A DNA stretch of 42,018 nucleotides from Thalassotalea sp. 42_200_T64 (GTDB taxonomy: Bacteria > Pseudomonadota > Gammaproteobacteria > Enterobacterales > Alteromonadaceae), in contig MABC01000064.1 in assembly GCA_002162925.1 (NCBI GenBank), positions 1 through 42,018 on the forward strand. The letters are read 5' to 3'. Positions 8,554 to 17,659 of the stretch are shown here, piece by piece. Numbering within the stretch: position 1 is the first letter of the stretch; every line of letters starts with the position of its first letter. The notes under the pieces are model-generated. The model was given only the letters and a program-made list of their open reading frames with translations, had not been told where the DNA came from and searched no databases. The position numbers and the translations under genes were made by a program.

Positions 8554-11500
8554 ATGAATATCAGTAACAACAACGAAATTGAAGTATCGGGTGAATTTGT
8601 CACATTAGCGGGTGAACGATTCTATGCGATTCGCAACATGGATAAAATGGCTCCATTTTTTATCAGCGTGATATCAAACAGCGACCATTGGTTGTTTGTC
8701 TCTTCAACCGGTGGTCTAACTGCCGGCAGAGTATCTCCAGAAACCGCGCTGTTTCCTTATATTACCGTGGATAAAATACACGAAAGTAGTCTTCATACCG
8801 GCAGCAAAACCCTGTTCAAGGTAGAACAACAGGGGCAAACCGTTTACTGGGAACCGTTCAATCGCGAGCACGACAGACGCTATAACTTAACCCGTAATAT
8901 CTACAAAAATGTCCTCGGTAACAAGCTTTGCTTTGAAGAAGTGAATCATGATCTTAACTTAACGTTTCGTTATACCTGGTTAACTAGCGACCAATACGGT
9001 TTTGTGCGTAAATGTGAACTGGATAATAGTGCGAGCGACAATGTTTCGGTTGAAGTAATCGATGGTCTGCAAAATATCTTGCCCGCGGGCACACCGCGTT
9101 TTACCCAAACCAATTCAAGTAATTTAGTCGATGCCTATAAATGGAGTGAAGTTGATGCACAAACTGGTTTAGCCTTTTTCACGCTGTTTTCGGGCATCAC
9201 CGACAGAGCCGAGCCGTGTGAGTCATTAAAAGCCAATACCGTGTTCTGTTTAGGGTTAGATAATGCCAAAGTGTTGCTTTCTAACGAGCAAGTTGATGAT
9301 TTTCGTGCTGGCAAGGTGTTGAGCCGGGAAGATCATAAACGCGGTATACGCGGCGCATATTTGGTCAATGCCGAGTTAACTATTGCTGCTGGCGATACGC
9401 AAAGCTGGCAGTTGGTCGCGAATGTTGAGCAAAGCCAAGGCCAAGCGGTAGCGATCAGACAAAAGCTAAAAGAGAGCTATCTGAGCACTAGTGAATTCGC
9501 CAATGATATAGAAAATACAATCAATCAAGGCAGCGATGATTTGGCCCGTATCATGGCGTCTGGTGATGCCTTTCAGCTCACCGGTGAAGAACATGTCGCG
9601 GTACATCATTATGCCAACGTGCAATTTAATTTACTGCGTGGTGGTGCGTTTGATGATCAATATACCATTACCAGCAAAGATTTTTGCCAAACCATAGGTT
9701 TATTTAACTCTAATGTCTATTTACGTCATCAATCTTTGCTTGCTGAACTGCCGGAAAAATTGGAATTTGCTGAACTATTAACCATCATCAAACAGCAAAA
9801 CGATGCGCAGTTAGAACGTCTGTGTTATGAGTATTTACCCATTTCATTTGGTCGTCGTCATGGCGATCCCAGTCGTCCCTGGAATCAGTTTGCGATCAAG
9901 TTAACTGATGAGCACAACAACCGCTTGCTTACCTATCAAGGAAATTGGCGCGATATCTTTCAGAACTGGGAAGCGCTAACTTTTAGCTACCCAGAATTTA
10001 TTGAGAATGTGATCAGTAAGTTTGTTAATGCCTCAACCATTGATGGTTATAACCCCTATCGAATTACCAAAGAGGGCATTGACTGGGAGGTGGAAGACGA
10101 GAGTGATCCATGGAGTTATATCGGTTACTGGGGTGATCATCAGATCATCTACTTGCAGAAAATGCTCGAACTTTCTCAGCAATTTCACCCGACTCGTTTG
10201 ACTGAGTTACTGAGAAAGCCAATTTTCAGCTATGCCAATGTGCCTTACCGCATTAAACCATTTAGCGATTTAATCAAAAATGCCAAAGATACCGTAGTTT
10301 ACGACGATGCTTTGGCGCTGCGAATTGACCAACGGGTGGCGGATATGGGCGCCGATGGCAAATTAATCCAAGATAAAAATGGTAGTGTATACCTAGTTAA
10401 CCTGTTTGAGAAATTGCTGGTTACCTTACTCAGTAAGTTAGGAAATTTTGTGGTTGATGGCGGTATTTGGTTGAACACTCAACGCCCTGAATGGAATGAT
10501 GCCAATAACGCCTTAGTGGGACAGGGTTTATCTATGGTGACCTTGTCTTATTTACGTCGCTATGTTTGTTTCTTACAACAACTTATCCTTGAGCAATCTG
10601 ATTCGATCGCGCTATCGACAGAAGTGAGCCAGTGGTTTGCTGAAACTGCTGCCGCCCTGGATAAATTGCGTCCGTTATTAGGCACTACTAGCATTGATGC
10701 TAAACAACGCTATTTGAGCATCGATGAGCTTGGCAATGCCGCCTGCAGATATCGTCAAACGATTTATCAACAAGAGACGTTTTCTGGGCAAGTGCTTGAG
10801 CCTGTCAACGCCATTAAAGCCATGCTTGCAGATGCCTTGGCGGCAATCGATCATACCGTATCGGTAAATCAGCGCGACGATGGCTTATATAACGCCTATA
10901 ACTTACTGGATATACAACAGGATTCGATGGATATCGACAGCTTGTATCCCATGCTTGAAGGCCAGGTTGCCGCGTTAAGTTCGGGTACCCTTTCGCCTGT
11001 TGAGGCAATATCGGTTATTGAATCATTATTTGCGAGCGATGTTTATCGAGCCGATCAAGATACCTTTATGTTGTACCCCGATCGTCAACTGCCCAGCTTT
11101 TTAGAAAAAAATACCATTGCTGAGCAGCAATTTTATTCCCTGCCAATCTTGGCTGAAATGCTAGCACTAAACGATAAACGTATTATCGAGCAAAATGTTG
11201 ATGGCACCTTCCGGTTTAATGCTGGATTCAGTAATGCCAGTGATTTAAGCGTACAAATAGACTTATTGGCTAAGGATTATGGCGACACTATCACTAGTAG
11301 TAAAGACGCCTTGCTAGCGCTGTATGAATCGGTATTTAATCATCAAGAATTCACCGGCCGTTCGGGTGGCATGTTTGGTTTTGAAGGCTTAGGTTGTATC
11401 TACTGGCATATGGTGGCCAAGCTGTTATTGGCGGTTGAAGAAAACTTCTTTAATGCCATTGAACAGGGCGAAAATGAACAGGTTTGTGATAAATTGGCTG

Positions 11501-12015
11501 GCCTTTATTATGCGGTTCGACAAGGTCTTGGTTTTAATAAAACGCCAACTGAATACGGCGCATTTCCAACCGATCCTTATTCGCATACGCCAAAACACGC
11601 TGGCGCCCAGCAACCTGGGATGACAGGCCAAGTGAAAGAAGAAATACTGACTCGCTTTGGTGAGTTGGGTATTCGGGTTAATCATGGTTGTGTGCAATTT
11701 AAGCCTTATTTTCTGCGCAAGTGTGAGTTTTTGGCCAAAGCTGAAGTATTCCGTTATTTAGATGTGAATAATACTTGGCAAGAAATTCCATTAGCCGCGC
11801 AAAGTTTAGCATTTACCTGGTGTCAGGTACCCATTGTTTATCAACTTGATGACCATAGTGAACCATCGGTAACGGTGACTTTTAACGATGGCAGAGAGCA
11901 AGTGATTCCGCAATTGTCGTTGCCAGAGAATTTAAGCTCAGAGTTGTTTGCGAAAAATGGCTGTGTCCAACAACTGACACTAGTGCTGGGTAGTAAGCAA
12001 TTGTTTGCAGAATAG
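8554..12015 (+). CDS. GH149-type beta-1,3-oligoglucan phosphorylase
   Basis: This is a 1153-aa cytoplasmic protein without a signal peptide. Length and layout fit the GH149 family, which phosphorolyses beta-1,3-gluco-oligosaccharides to alpha-glucose-1-phosphate. The N-terminal part is a beta-sandwich-like region (about 1-300) with FFISVISNSDHWLFVSSTGG. The central part has aromatic and acidic stretches SFGRRHGDPSRPWNQF and DPWSYIGYWGDHQ (Asp518, Asp528 among the candidate catalytic acids), consistent with an (alpha/alpha)6 barrel. A C-terminal beta region follows. It is 84 bp downstream of the GH16 gene and 78 bp upstream of the first GH17, so co-transcription is likely. GH94 or GH161 phosphorylases are the alternatives. 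I recognise the family by pattern and size and did not align it; the catalytic residue is not proven. Confidence 0.78.
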   Translation: MNISNNNEIEVSGEFVTLAGERFYAIRNMDKMAPFFISVISNSDHWLFVSSTGGLTAGRVSPETALFPYITVDKIHESSLHTGSKTLFKVEQQGQTVYWEPFNREHDRRYNLTRNIYKNVLGNKLCFEEVNHDLNLTFRYTWLTSDQYGFVRKCELDNSASDNVSVEVIDGLQNILPAGTPRFTQTNSSNLVDAYKWSEVDAQTGLAFFTLFSGITDRAEPCESLKANTVFCLGLDNAKVLLSNEQVDDFRAGKVLSREDHKRGIRGAYLVNAELTIAAGDTQSWQLVANVEQSQGQAVAIRQKLKESYLSTSEFANDIENTINQGSDDLARIMASGDAFQLTGEEHVAVHHYANVQFNLLRGGAFDDQYTITSKDFCQTIGLFNSNVYLRHQSLLAELPEKLEFAELLTIIKQQNDAQLERLCYEYLPISFGRRHGDPSRPWNQFAIKLTDEHNNRLLTYQGNWRDIFQNWEALTFSYPEFIENVISKFVNASTIDGYNPYRITKEGIDWEVEDESDPWSYIGYWGDHQIIYLQKMLELSQQFHPTRLTELLRKPIFSYANVPYRIKPFSDLIKNAKDTVVYDDALALRIDQRVADMGADGKLIQDKNGSVYLVNLFEKLLVTLLSKLGNFVVDGGIWLNTQRPEWNDANNALVGQGLSMVTLSYLRRYVCFLQQLILEQSDSIALSTEVSQWFAETAAALDKLRPLLGTTSIDAKQRYLSIDELGNAACRYRQTIYQQETFSGQVLEPVNAIKAMLADALAAIDHTVSVNQRDDGLYNAYNLLDIQQDSMDIDSLYPMLEGQVAALSSGTLSPVEAISVIESLFASDVYRADQDTFMLYPDRQLPSFLEKNTIAEQQFYSLPILAEMLALNDKRIIEQNVDGTFRFNAGFSNASDLSVQIDLLAKDYGDTITSSKDALLALYESVFNHQEFTGRSGGMFGFEGLGCIYWHMVAKLLLAVEENFFNAIEQGENEQVCDKLAGLYYAVRQGLGFNKTPTEYGAFPTDPYSHTPKHAGAQQPGMTGQVKEEILTRFGELGIRVNHGCVQFKPYFLRKCEFLAKAEVFRYLDVNNTWQEIPLAAQSLAFTWCQVPIVYQLDDHSEPSVTVTFNDGREQVIPQLSLPENLSSELFAKNGCVQQLTLVLGSKQLFAE

Positions 12016-12093
12016 CTGCAGTTATCGGTTATCAGTTTGCGCTAAGCAATGAAAATTAAATTAAATTAATAAAACATTAATCTGGAGATTAAG

Positions 12094-12981
12094 GTGTCGA
12101 AAAAATCCTATAACTACATGTCGTTGGCAGGTGTTAATTTTGCTAATTTAAGCAATCATGAATTACGTGAACTTGCCGGTAAAATACTCGCAGAAAAAAT
12201 CCATGGTATTTCATTTAGCCCATACGTTGAAGGGCAAGGACCTGGCAGCCAAATTGGCGAGCAGCAAATCCGTGAGCGGTTGAAACTCATTCAGTCAAAC
12301 ATTAACTGGGTGCGTTCGTTTTCATGTACCGAAGGTAATGAACAAATACCAAAAATAGCACAAGAAAATGGCTTGAATACCATGGTTGGTGTTTGGTTAA
12401 ATGACGATTTGGCCAATAACGAATTAGAGCTTGCTAATGCGATTGAAATTGCCCAAGCCGGACATGTAAATATTCTGGCTGTTGGTAATGAAGTCTTACT
12501 CAGAGGAGATTTAACCGAAGCGCAATTAATTGACTACATCAATCGGGCCAAACAAGCCTTACCAAATATTGAAGTTGGCTATGTTGATGCCTATTTTGAA
12601 TTTGAAGACCACCCAAAAGTTACCGAAGCTTGCGACTTGATCTTGGCGAACTGCTATCCATTTTGGGAAGGCTGTCCTGCGGATTACTCGTTATTGTATA
12701 TGAAAGATATGTACCGTAGAGCCGTTCGCGCAGGCAATGGTAAACGAGTCATTATCACTGAAACCGGGTGGCCAAATGTAGGCACAGCAGAGCGTGGTGC
12801 CGTGCCATCGGTAGACAATGCCATTAAGTATTTTATTAACGCTTACCTTTGGGCGGCAGAGGAAGATATCGAAATATTTTATTTCTCATCGTTTGACGAA
12901 ACCTGGAAAGTAGCTGACGAAGGTGATGTCGGCGCTTACTGGGGCTTATGGGATAAAGATGGAACGCTGAAATATGTTTAA
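12094..12981 (+). CDS. GH17 beta-1,3-glucanase or transglycosylase, cytoplasmic
   Basis: This is a 295-aa (beta/alpha)8 enzyme of family GH17. The acid/base is Glu133 in AVGNEVL and the nucleophile Glu223 in IITETGWPN, both canonical. SFSPYVEGQGPG near the N-terminus and FYFSSFDETWK near the C-terminus are family hallmarks. There is no signal peptide, so it should act in the cytoplasm on imported beta-1,3-oligosaccharides. It starts with GTG at 12094, with GGAG 6 nt upstream. It lies between the phosphorylase and a second, divergent GH17, suggesting the two trim or remodel oligosaccharides for phosphorolysis. Whether it hydrolyses or transfers cannot be told from sequence. Confidence 0.9.
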   Translation: MSKKSYNYMSLAGVNFANLSNHELRELAGKILAEKIHGISFSPYVEGQGPGSQIGEQQIRERLKLIQSNINWVRSFSCTEGNEQIPKIAQENGLNTMVGVWLNDDLANNELELANAIEIAQAGHVNILAVGNEVLLRGDLTEAQLIDYINRAKQALPNIEVGYVDAYFEFEDHPKVTEACDLILANCYPFWEGCPADYSLLYMKDMYRRAVRAGNGKRVIITETGWPNVGTAERGAVPSVDNAIKYFINAYLWAAEEDIEIFYFSSFDETWKVADEGDVGAYWGLWDKDGTLKYV

Positions 12982-13009
12982 TGCAGATTTCAATACGAGT
13001 AGAAATTTT

Positions 13010-13051
13010 AAGAATAAGAATAAGAATAAGAATAAGAATAAGAATAAGAAT
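13010..13051. repeat. Seven tandem AAGAAT hexamers
   Basis: Seven perfect copies of AAGAAT lie between the two GH17 genes, 28 bp after the first stop and 39 bp before the second start. A partial unit follows. The tract is noncoding on the plus strand. A hexamer would not shift a reading frame, but slippage could change the spacing between cistrons. Confidence 0.95.
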
Positions 13052-13090
13052 AATTAAATTAATATTAATGAAGATAAAGGTAATACACAG

Positions 13091-14041
13091 ATGAACATAG
13101 TACACGGCAACGCGATTTGCTATTCAGGCTATCGAGAAGGACAAAACCCACGAGAGGGCATTTACCCGAGTTATGCTGAAATAAAACAAGATTTACAAAT
13201 TTTATCGAAAAACTGGACGTTTCTTCGACTCTACGACTGTGGCCCGCATGCCGAAATTGTGCTGGATGTAATTGAGTCGGAATCTTTTGATTTTAGGGTA
13301 ATGCTAGGTGTAGATATGGCTGCTGAAATGAGCAACCCACACTGTCCTTGGGGGGCTGATTTTAGTGAGCAAACGCTCAGTGAAAATAGGCTGGCTAATT
13401 GTGCCCAGATTGATAAATTAATTGAATTGTCTAAACGCTATAACGATATCGTGTTTTCGGTCTCTGTGGGTAATGAAGCCAGTGTTGAATGGACCGATCA
13501 TATGGTATCCGTCGATAGTTTGGTGAATTACGTTCTCAGAATCAAAGACAACATCAAACAGCCAGTCACCTTTTGTGAAAATTATGTGCCCTGGACCTAC
13601 AAATTAGAGCCGCTAGTTGCAGTGTTGGATTTCATTTCTATTCATACCTATCCCGCCTGGGAATACCGCACTTTAGATGATGCCCTGGAATATACCAAAC
13701 AAAATTATCATTCGGTTGCTCATCATTACCCCGACAAACCTGTTGTTATCACCGAAGCCGGTTGGACCACACAATCAAATGGTCGTGGTATTGAACCTTG
13801 GAATGCATCGCAAGAATTGCAAGCGAGATACTATGAACAATTACTCGCCTGGACCAATGATGAAAAAATTCTCACTTTTGTGTTTGAAGCCTTCGATGAA
13901 CCATGGAAAGGTTCGCCGCATCCGCAAGAGCCCGAAAAGCACTGGGGCTTGTTTACCGTCGATCGTAAGCCAAAATTGGTGATGGAAAATCTTTACTCAA
14001 AGGAGCCGTCTTTAACTGAATTCATTAATGAAGTCGCTTAA
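13091..14041 (+). CDS. Second GH17 beta-1,3-glucanase-like enzyme, cytoplasmic
   Basis: This 316-aa protein is of GH17 type but clearly diverged from its neighbour. Glu129 in SVSVGNEAS is the expected acid/base and Glu222 in VVITEAGW the nucleophile. AICYSGYREGQNP at the N-terminus and FVFEAFDEPWKG near the C-terminus fit the fold. There is no signal peptide. ATG at 13091 has AAAGGTAATACACAG upstream. It lies 109 bp after the first GH17, across the hexamer tract. Two intracellular GH17 enzymes beside a phosphorylase suggest different chain-length or branch preferences, an inference from context only. Confidence 0.88.
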   Translation: MNIVHGNAICYSGYREGQNPREGIYPSYAEIKQDLQILSKNWTFLRLYDCGPHAEIVLDVIESESFDFRVMLGVDMAAEMSNPHCPWGADFSEQTLSENRLANCAQIDKLIELSKRYNDIVFSVSVGNEASVEWTDHMVSVDSLVNYVLRIKDNIKQPVTFCENYVPWTYKLEPLVAVLDFISIHTYPAWEYRTLDDALEYTKQNYHSVAHHYPDKPVVITEAGWTTQSNGRGIEPWNASQELQARYYEQLLAWTNDEKILTFVFEAFDEPWKGSPHPQEPEKHWGLFTVDRKPKLVMENLYSKEPSLTEFINEVA

Positions 14042-14088
14042 AGCTATTAAGCTGGTATTCGGTAGTGAAGTTAAGTACGATAAATTAT

Positions 14089-14103
14089 ACCACAAGCTGT
14101 GGT
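14089..14103 (+). other. Short hairpin after the second GH17 gene
   Basis: ACCACA (14089-14094) and TGTGGT (14098-14103) form a 6-bp stem with a 3-nt loop. It lies between the glucan enzymes and the sensor kinase. No clear T-tract follows, so a role as terminator or processing site is weak. Confidence 0.3.
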
Positions 14104-14145
14104 TAAAAAGTCTGACGATAATGCTAGTGTTGAGAAATATAATTA

Positions 14146-15288
14146 ATGCATAAAAAAATAGCGGATAGTGAAAGGTATCAATTTTGGTTGCTGCAACTCG
14201 GCTATTGGCTATTTATTTGTTTAATTAGCCTGTCCACTTTAACGCTCTGGTATGCTCAATTTAATTGGGCCAATGTCGCCCACACCTTTTTGCAGTCGGC
14301 ACTGGGTTTGCTGCTTTCCTTACCTTTGTATTTTCTTTTTATGCGGTTTTGGGAGCAATCGATAACGATCAGATTGCTTATTATCTTTTCTGGAGTGTTA
14401 TTTACCTCATTTGTGTGGACGTTAGCAAGAATGCAAGCGTTCATCATGATGACGCCTGAGTACGATATTTGGGTGGACTTTGGTGGCTGGTATTTTGGCA
14501 GTATTTTGGTTTTCCTGAGTTGGACGGGGTTATTTCATGGCCTTCGCTATTACCAGTTATTGCAACTAGAGCATCGCATGATGCTAAAAAAGGAAGCGCA
14601 AGCCAAAGAAGAGTTATTAAAAAGGATAACGGCGCAGGCGGTTGCTCGAGATGCCCAAATAAAAATGTTACGTTATCAGTTAAATCCACACTTTTTATGC
14701 AATACCTTAAATGCGATTAATGCGTTAATAGAGACAGAAGAGCCCGTTATAGCGCAAAGCATGGCGGTGAAGTTGAGTAAATTTTTACGCTATTCGTTAG
14801 ATCATAATCCCGATAACAAGATAGCCTTAAAAAATGAAATTAATGCGCTAAACTTATACTTAGACATTGAAAAAACCCGATTTGGTGAACGCTTAAAACT
14901 CGATTTTCAAATCGATGAAAAGGCTCAGTCGGCGAAAATTCCAAGCTTGTTATTGCAACCTGTGATTGAAAATTCAATGAAACACGTGATCGCTCAAAAT
15001 GAAGAGGGCGGCACCATTAGCCTAAAAGCCAAGGTCGTTGAGCAACAGTTAATTCTTGAAATGTCTGACACCGGTTCCGGGGTGAAAATGGGCAGAAGTA
15101 AATTACAAATCTCTCAGGGACGAGGCGTCGGTTTACGAAACATTGATGAACGGTTGAAAGTACTTTATCAAAATAACTATTCTTTCGAATTAAATATTTC
15201 AGCTTCAGGCGGCTTAAAGACAACCATTAAAATTCCTTATGAGCCGCAAACAGACTCATCGTCTAGCCATTTAAACAAAGCAACATAG
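14146..15288 (+). CDS. LytS/YehU-type sensor histidine kinase
   Basis: This is a 380-aa inner-membrane kinase. Four hydrophobic segments (about 13-35, 46-67, 74-95, 113-134) form a membrane sensor without a large periplasmic domain. A linker helix leads to the HisKA_5-type phosphoacceptor LRYQLNPHFLCNTLNAI, with His182. The ATPase N box is PVIENSMKH and the glycine box DTGSG with GRGVGLRNID. It sits 10 bp before a LytTR response regulator and 104 bp after the GH17 genes, so the pair is the local candidate for control of glucan genes. The signal is unknown. Many Alteromonadales carry such pairs away from sugar loci, so the functional link is an inference. Confidence 0.92.
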   Translation: MHKKIADSERYQFWLLQLGYWLFICLISLSTLTLWYAQFNWANVAHTFLQSALGLLLSLPLYFLFMRFWEQSITIRLLIIFSGVLFTSFVWTLARMQAFIMMTPEYDIWVDFGGWYFGSILVFLSWTGLFHGLRYYQLLQLEHRMMLKKEAQAKEELLKRITAQAVARDAQIKMLRYQLNPHFLCNTLNAINALIETEEPVIAQSMAVKLSKFLRYSLDHNPDNKIALKNEINALNLYLDIEKTRFGERLKLDFQIDEKAQSAKIPSLLLQPVIENSMKHVIAQNEEGGTISLKAKVVEQQLILEMSDTGSGVKMGRSKLQISQGRGVGLRNIDERLKVLYQNNYSFELNISASGGLKTTIKIPYEPQTDSSSSHLNKAT

Positions 15289-15298
15289 AGCTAATGTT

Positions 15299-16132
15299 AT
15301 GAACAAATTAAAAGCGATAATTGTCGACGATGAACCTCTTGCCCTTAAGTTATTGCGCTCGAAACTGAATAAATTTACAGAGCTGGAAATTATCGCCGAA
15401 TGCAAAAATGGCCGTGAAGCCATTCAAGCAACCATGGATTTAGCCCCGGATATCATCTTTTTAGATATCCAAATGCCTGGTATCGACGGCTTTGGCGTGA
15501 TCAAAAAATTACAAAACGATATCGTTCCTATGGTGGTGTTTACCACGGCTTTTGAGCAGTATGCCTTAGATGCTTTTGATGTGCATGCGGTAGACTATAT
15601 TCTAAAACCCATTGATGAAGAGCATCTTCAACGGGCGGTTAATCGTGCTTTAACGCGATTTTCAAGAGGCGAAAATGCCGATAACAAAACTGCCATCATA
15701 GGTGCTATCGATAGCATTAATGAAAGGGAAAGTGGCTCATTAAGGTTTCCGTTAAGTAGCGAATATAATGCCGGCCAAGTCAGTTCTACGGGCAGCAATA
15801 TAGAACGAAAAGTGGTGATCAAAGACCGTGACGATATTACCTTGTTAAAGCAATCTGAAATTGAGTGGGTTGATGCGGCTGGTGATTACGTTTGTTTGCA
15901 TGCCGACGGTGTTACTCATATTAAACGCAGTACTCTAAAGAGCTTGTTGGAAGAACTGGATCCCACTATTTTTAAACGCGTTCATCGTTCAACCATAGTT
16001 AACCTGAACTTTATTCAAAAAGTCATCCCACATACCAAAGGTGAATTCTTTCTTAAGCTGGGCGAATATGATCAGGTAAAAGTGAGCCGCAATTATCGCG
16101 ATGTTATTAAAACGTTTTTAACGGACATGTAA
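15299..16132 (+). CDS. LytTR-family response regulator
   Basis: This 277-aa protein has a receiver domain at about 5-120 with acidic residues at Asp10/Asp11 and phosphoacceptor Asp56 in FLDIQMPG. A linker follows, then a LytTR DNA-binding domain at about 170-277 (WVDAAGDYVCLHADG, RVHRSTIVNLNFI, KVSRNYRDVI). LytTR proteins bind pairs of short direct repeats. Translation is probably coupled to the kinase, given the 10-bp gap. The glucan genes upstream are the natural target candidates, but no binding sites were recognised by eye. Confidence 0.94.
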   Translation: MNKLKAIIVDDEPLALKLLRSKLNKFTELEIIAECKNGREAIQATMDLAPDIIFLDIQMPGIDGFGVIKKLQNDIVPMVVFTTAFEQYALDAFDVHAVDYILKPIDEEHLQRAVNRALTRFSRGENADNKTAIIGAIDSINERESGSLRFPLSSEYNAGQVSSTGSNIERKVVIKDRDDITLLKQSEIEWVDAAGDYVCLHADGVTHIKRSTLKSLLEELDPTIFKRVHRSTIVNLNFIQKVIPHTKGEFFLKLGEYDQVKVSRNYRDVIKTFLTDM

Positions 16133-16169
16133 ACCGCTAACGACAGATCCCAAATAAGGTTTCACAACA

Positions 16170-16183
16170 CTTGTATATACAAG
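16170..16183. promoter_or_regulatory. HutC-type operator upstream of hutI
   Basis: CTTGTATATACAAG is a perfect 14-bp palindrome 62 bp upstream of the hutI start. It matches the TTGTATATACAA core known for HutC, the GntR-family histidine-utilisation repressor that responds to urocanate. AATTGTATTTTTAAGCTACAT just downstream could hold promoter elements. No hutC gene is in the window. Confidence 0.72.
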
Positions 16184-16245
16184 CCTTGCAAGAATTGTAT
16201 TTTTAAGCTACATTCCGCTTATTATCGCTGCAACTGGAATTTTAA

Positions 16246-17481
16246 ATGACCTTACCAAGCGCCAACTGGCAACAAATTTTTGTTAATGTAAATATCGCTA
16301 CTATGACCCAAGGGGGTACTTCATACGCTGCAATTGAAGATGGCGCCATGGCCGTTAGTGAAGGCAAAATTGTCTGGTTAGGAAATAAAGAAAACTTGCC
16401 GGAGCACGATGCCAGTCAACTGACTATCATTGATGGTCAAGGTAAGTGGCTCACCCCAGGCCTTATCGATTGTCATACCCATATCGTTTATGGTGGCCAT
16501 CGTGCCAATGAATTTGAAATGCGTTTGCAAGGTGCCAGTTATGAAGACATTGCGAACAATGGCGGCGGCATAGTTTCTACGGTAAAGGCCACTCGTTCAG
16601 CCAGCGAAGATGAGTTGTATGTTAGCGCTTACCAACGCTTAAGTGCGCTGCATAATGAAGGTGTAACCAGTATTGAAATTAAATCGGGTTACGGTTTAGA
16701 TTTAGACAGTGAAATTAAAATGCTCAAAGTGGCTAACCGCTTAAGTGAGAATTTACCGGTAACGGTGAGAAAGACATTTTTAGGGGCGCACGCTCTCCCG
16801 CTTGAATATAAAGACGACGCCGAGGGTTATATCCAATTAGTCACCGAGCAAATGATCCCGGAAATCGCCAGGAAAAATCTGGCCGATGCGGTGGATGTAT
16901 TTTGTGAAGGGATTGGCTTTTCTTACGCGCAAACCGAACGAGTGTTTCAAGCCGCAAAAGCGCATAACATTCGGGTGAAAGTGCATGCCGAACAGTTATC
17001 GGATTTAGGTGGCACCGAGCTTGCGGCAAAATATAATGCCTTATCGAGTGATCATTTAGAATTTTTATCAACTGCTGGCGTAAAAGCCATGCAAGAAAGT
17101 GGTATGGTTGCGGTATTATTGCCTGGTGCGTTTTATTTTTTAAGAGAAACCAAACTGCCACCAATCGATTTACTGCGTGAAAACAATGTTCGCATTGCCA
17201 TTGCCTCGGATGCCAACCCAGGTTCATCACCAATTAATTCCATTCAATTAATGCTCAATATGGCCTGTACGTTATTTAGATTAACACCAACCGAAGCTTT
17301 GGCCGGTGTTACTTGTAATGCCGCTCGCGCGTTAGGCATTGATGACAAAGTAGGAGAGTTAAACGTAGGTATGGATGCCGATATCGCCATCTGGGATATC
17401 GAACAACCAGCGCAACTTTGTTATCAATTTGGCGTAAATCCACTGCTAGCCCTATACAAGCAAGGTCAAAAAGTTATATAA
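16246..17481 (+). CDS. hutI: Imidazolonepropionase
   Basis: This 411-aa amidohydrolase converts 4-imidazolone-5-propanoate to N-formimino-L-glutamate, the third step of histidine degradation. [21 protein letters not shown] (residues about 75-95) holds the metal-binding His pair and the family-typical substrate region. [17 protein letters not shown] and EIKSGYGLD follow, and the C-terminal half has [16 protein letters not shown] and IASDANPGS. Length matches HutI (about 400-415). It stands alone without hutU, hutH or hutG, so the rest of the pathway must be elsewhere. The HutC-like palindrome suggests that histidine or urocanate control is retained. Confidence 0.97.
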   Translation: MTLPSANWQQIFVNVNIATMTQGGTSYAAIEDGAMAVSEGKIVWLGNKENLPEHDASQLTIIDGQGKWLTPGLIDCHTHIVYGGHRANEFEMRLQGASYEDIANNGGGIVSTVKATRSASEDELYVSAYQRLSALHNEGVTSIEIKSGYGLDLDSEIKMLKVANRLSENLPVTVRKTFLGAHALPLEYKDDAEGYIQLVTEQMIPEIARKNLADAVDVFCEGIGFSYAQTERVFQAAKAHNIRVKVHAEQLSDLGGTELAAKYNALSSDHLEFLSTAGVKAMQESGMVAVLLPGAFYFLRETKLPPIDLLRENNVRIAIASDANPGSSPINSIQLMLNMACTLFRLTPTEALAGVTCNAARALGIDDKVGELNVGMDADIAIWDIEQPAQLCYQFGVNPLLALYKQGQKVI

Positions 17482-17511
17482 ATAGGGCCGCTAAATTTAC
17501 CATATTCAATT

Positions 17512-17577
17512 TATACCAAGTTGATTAAATATCTGCTCATTACTAAACGTAGAGCACATATTTAGCAAATTGGTATA
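17512..17577. repeat. Long imperfect inverted repeat (REP/MITE-like hairpin)
   Basis: The left arm (17512-17538, starting TATACCAAGTTGATTAAATA) and right arm (17552-17577, ending GCAAATTGGTATA) pair over about 26 nt with a few mismatches around a 13-nt loop. The TATACCAA...TTGGTATA termini recur at 28100-28162, so this belongs to a dispersed family of hairpin elements. It sits just after hutI and could also stop or protect its transcript. It lacks a T-tract. Confidence 0.75.
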
Positions 17578-17659
17578 GGCGCCAGTTCGTTCATCTGATG
17601 TTCAGCTGGCGTTGGTATTATCTCATCTAATCATTATTTTTAACCATTTGGACCTTTCT

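Noticed and set aside
13010..13051. CRISPR array
   Set aside because: The units are contiguous hexamers with no spacers.
16841..17233. 130-codon minus-strand frame over hutI
   Set aside because: It lies wholly antisense to a firmly identified hutI and shows no family features.
17512..17577. Simple intrinsic terminator of hutI
   Set aside because: The hairpin is long and imperfect, lacks a T-tract and recurs elsewhere in the window with the same ends, so a repeat element fits better.
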